Below are positions 14,176 through 15,896 of a stretch of 15,896 bases of DNA, piece by piece. The notes beneath the pieces are model-generated. The model had not been told where the DNA came from and ran no database searches. It worked only from the letters and a program-made list of their open reading frames with translations. Positions within the stretch are counted from its first letter, which is position 1; the number at the start of each line of letters is the position of its first letter. A program made the translations under genes and the position numbers. Origin of the DNA: Pseudomonadota bacterium (GTDB lineage: Bacteria > Pseudomonadota > Gammaproteobacteria > Xanthomonadales > Rhodanobacteraceae); contig JAFEEK010000082.1 of the NCBI GenBank assembly GCA_018241165.1, positions 1 through 15,896 on the forward strand, in the 5' to 3' direction.

Positions 14176-14242
14176 GTCATAAGCGCGCGTCACAATTTCG
14201 TAACCGGCATCAAGCTGGACTGTAGCATTCGCGCCCGATACT
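14176..14242 (+). promoter_or_regulatory. Possible promoter region of the porin gene
   Basis: GATACT at 14237-14242 could be a -10 box, with TGGACT at 14216-14221 as a poorly spaced -35 (15 bases). Upstream are GTCAT (14176), GTCAC (14189) and GTAAC (14200). The last two are 11 bases apart, like half-sites of a Pho box, but the first is 13 away. GGAG at 14261-14264 is the ribosome site. Weak evidence. Confidence 0.28.
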
Positions 14243-14274
14243 GCCGGCATCGACATTATCGGAGTCCAACAACC

Positions 14275-15303
14275 ATGCGCCATTCCCCGATCGCCGCCGC
14301 GCTCGCAGCAGCCCTGATTACTTCCTCTGCCTTCGCGCATGCGGATGTTCTTGCGGACACCACGATCAGCGGCAAGACTTTCATCGACTTCACCAGCATC
14401 GACCAGACCAGGAACGGAACCGACACCGCCAATGCCGGCACCGGCATGGACGTCAAGCGCTTCTATCTCGGCGTCGAGCACAAATTCGACGACGTCTGGT
14501 CGGCCGGATTGACCACCGATTTCAACTACACCTCGAGCAGCGGCGAGACCCAGGTGTTCGTGAAGAAGGCCTGGGTGCAGGCCAAGCTCAGTGATGCATT
14601 CAAGCTGCGCGCAGGCGCCGACGACATGCCGTGGATTCCGTATGTGGAGGGCCTGTACAACCTGCGCTATGTCGAAAACACCCTGATCGACCGCCTCAAG
14701 TACGGCACTTCGTCCGACTGGGGCCTGCATGCTTTCGGTGGCGGCAATGACCTGTGGGCCTACAACATTGCCGCCGTCAATGGCGCCGGCTACAAGAATC
14801 CGTCGCGCGGCAACAATGTCGACGTCGAAGGCCGATTCGCGATCACCCCGCTGAAGGGCCTGAGTTTCGCGGTCGGTGGCTACAGCGGGGAACTTGGCAA
14901 GGACACGGCGAATCTGCCGGCCGGATCCACGCGCACCGCGAAGCGCCTGGATTTCGTCGCCGCCTACGTGAATCCGCAATTCCGCGTTGGCGCCGAATAT
15001 TTTCGCCAGAACAACTGGAACAATGTACTCACCAGCGGGCCGAAAGATTCGGCCGACGGCTACTCGGTGTGGGGACAGTACAAGTTCGCGCCGGAATTTT
15101 CCGCCTTTGTGCGCTACGACCACGCCAACCAGAGCCGTGACATCAATCCGAAACTCAAGGACACCTACTACAACGCCGGCATCGAATGGATCGCGCGCAA
15201 GGGCGTGCGCCTGGCGGCTGTGTACAAGCACGAAAATCTTGCCGACGCCGTCAACACGACCAAGAGCAACGAAATCGGCGTGTGGGCGGAAGTCGCGTTC
15301 TGA
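14275..15303 (+). CDS. Outer-membrane porin, possibly OprO/OprP-like
   Basis: This is a 342-residue beta-barrel porin. The Sec signal peptide covers about residues 1-23 (ending AFAHA). Many alternating amphipathic strands follow (for example KRFYLGVEHKF, VWSAGLTTDFNY, QVFVKKAWVQAKL, YSVWGQYKF, FSAFVRYDH). The last strand EIGVWAEVAF ends in phenylalanine, the signature recognised by the BAM machinery. Loop sequences rich in Asn, Gly and Asp fit extracellular loops. The strand pattern resembles phosphate-selective or carbohydrate porins of the OprO/OprP type, but the basic arginine ladder that proves phosphate selectivity cannot be judged by eye. GGAG ten bases before the ATG supports the start. 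It is monocistronic, with a strong terminator 30 bases after the stop. There is no evidence that it belongs to the bufferin locus, although a porin could admit the metal or small solute. Family is likely; substrate is unknown. Confidence 0.85.
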   Translation: MRHSPIAAALAAALITSSAFAHADVLADTTISGKTFIDFTSIDQTRNGTDTANAGTGMDVKRFYLGVEHKFDDVWSAGLTTDFNYTSSSGETQVFVKKAWVQAKLSDAFKLRAGADDMPWIPYVEGLYNLRYVENTLIDRLKYGTSSDWGLHAFGGGNDLWAYNIAAVNGAGYKNPSRGNNVDVEGRFAITPLKGLSFAVGGYSGELGKDTANLPAGSTRTAKRLDFVAAYVNPQFRVGAEYFRQNNWNNVLTSGPKDSADGYSVWGQYKFAPEFSAFVRYDHANQSRDINPKLKDTYYNAGIEWIARKGVRLAAVYKHENLADAVNTTKSNEIGVWAEVAF

Positions 15304-15333
15304 CGATCGGGCCACTCTCCTCGATCGGGGTTG

Positions 15334-15359
15334 ACGGGCGCTACGGCGCCCGTTTTTTT
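15334..15359 (+). terminator. Intrinsic terminator of the porin gene
   Basis: ACGGGCGC (15334-15341) and GCGCCCGT (15346-15353) pair perfectly around the tetraloop TACG, followed by seven T (15353-15359). The T-tract overlaps the stop codon of the convergent nth gene. Confidence 0.95.
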
Positions 15360-15896
15360 AGCGCGTCTTGTGCTTGTACTCGCACAGGTCGCGGATGATG
15401 CAATTCGGGCAATCCGGCTTGCGCGCCTTGCACACGTAACGCCCGTGCAGGATCAGCCAGTGGTGCGCGTCGCGCTTGAATTCGTCCGGCACCACTTTTT
15501 CGAGCTTGTCTTCGACCGCGCGCACGGTCTTGCCGGGCGCAAGCCCGGTGCGGTTGGCGACGCGGAAGATGTGCGTGTCCACGGCGATGGTCGGCTCGCC
15601 AAAGGCGGTGTTGAGCACGACATTCGCGGTCTTGCGGCCGACGCCGGGCAGGGCTTCGAGTGCTTCACGCGAACGCGGCACTTCGCCGCTGTGTTCGGCG
15701 ATCAGAATTTCACACGTTGCGATGACGTTTTTCGCCTTGGTGTTGAACAGCCCGATCGTGGCGATGTGCTTCTTCAGCTTTTCCTCGCCCAGCGCCAGGA
15801 TCGCTTGCGCCGTGCCGGCAACGGGAAAAAGCCTGCGCGTTGCCTTGTTCACACCGACATCGGTGGCCTGCGCGGACAGCATCACCGCGATCAGCA
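15358..15896 (-). CDS. nth: Endonuclease III (DNA glycosylase/AP lyase), 5' end outside window
   Basis: Nth removes oxidised pyrimidines and cleaves the abasic strand in base-excision repair. About 179 codons are present and match the family to the C-terminus. The helix-hairpin-helix LPGVGRKTANVV holds the catalytic lysine, VDTHIFRVANRTG carries the catalytic aspartate, and HHWLILHGRYVC leads into the 4Fe-4S ligand set. That set is Cys-x6-Cys-x2-Cys-x5-Cys (C-KARKPD-C-PN-C-IIRDL-C), all four present. The frame continues to the window edge (LIAVMLSAQATDVGVNK), so an internal ATG near 15885 is not the start. About 30 N-terminal residues lie beyond 15896. The TAA stop at 15358-15360 sits in the T-tract of the porin terminator, and the genes converge there. 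Upstream genes are not visible. Confidence 0.97.
   Translation of the reverse strand, partial: LIAVMLSAQATDVGVNKATRRLFPVAGTAQAILALGEEKLKKHIATIGLFNTKAKNVIATCEILIAEHSGEVPRSREALEALPGVGRKTANVVLNTAFGEPTIAVDTHIFRVANRTGLAPGKTVRAVEDKLEKVVPDEFKRDAHHWLILHGRYVCKARKPDCPNCIIRDLCEYKHKTR

Noticed and set aside
13204-15315. Open frame of 703 codons on the minus strand
   Set aside because: It crosses two unrelated plus-strand genes and the spacer between them, without recognisable motifs.

Overview
The window is a stretch of GC-rich gammaproteobacterial chromosome. The order uvrB, a FimT/GspH-type pseudopilin and tRNA-Asn, together with the protein sequences and a GGCGGGA/TCCCGCC intergenic palindrome, suggests Xanthomonadales (Lysobacterales), perhaps Rhodanobacteraceae. 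That placement is inference; no rRNA or species marker is present. There are 11 protein genes (two cut by the window edges), one tRNA, several clear intrinsic terminators and short intergenic regions. No transposase, integrase, phage gene or CRISPR array is visible.

Layout. (1) 1-1320: the 5' part of uvrB (minus), then on the plus strand an orphan type IV minor pseudopilin gene and tRNA-Asn(GTT) with its own terminator. (2) 1385-7191: a three-gene tripartite efflux operon in the order outer-membrane factor, membrane-fusion protein, RND pump. All genes overlap, and a TAACGA-N17-TCGTTA palindrome lies in the promoter region. The pump has the DFG-VDG-VEN transmembrane signature of heavy-metal (CzcA-type) pumps. 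A REP/BIME-like double palindrome follows the operon, and its edge contains the pump's stop codon. (3) 7405-11360: two coupled genes for exported proteins, a LolA-like periplasmic protein and a 1066-residue Asp-box (BNR/VPS10-like) beta-propeller protein. (4) 11485-14163: a bufferin-type RiPP metallophore locus. It has a small six-cysteine precursor (BufA2-like), a DUF692 multinuclear iron enzyme (BufB), its DUF2063 partner (BufC) and a divergently transcribed DoxX-family membrane protein (BufD-like). An intrinsic terminator hairpin sits between precursor and enzyme. (5) 14275-15896: an outer-membrane porin with a strong terminator, then the 3' part of nth (endonuclease III, minus), whose stop codon lies in the porin terminator's T-tract.

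How it fits together. The clearest shared theme is metal handling at the cell envelope: an HME-type RND exporter and, about 5 kb away, a biosynthetic cluster for a copper-binding modified peptide. The bufferin locus is the most interesting part of the window. Its general type has been described, but this example has an unusual gene orientation, a predicted transcription brake between precursor and enzyme, and a precursor N-terminal cysteine motif that looks atypical. The LolA-like/Asp-box pair is the least understood part and may be a surface or secretion module of unknown function.
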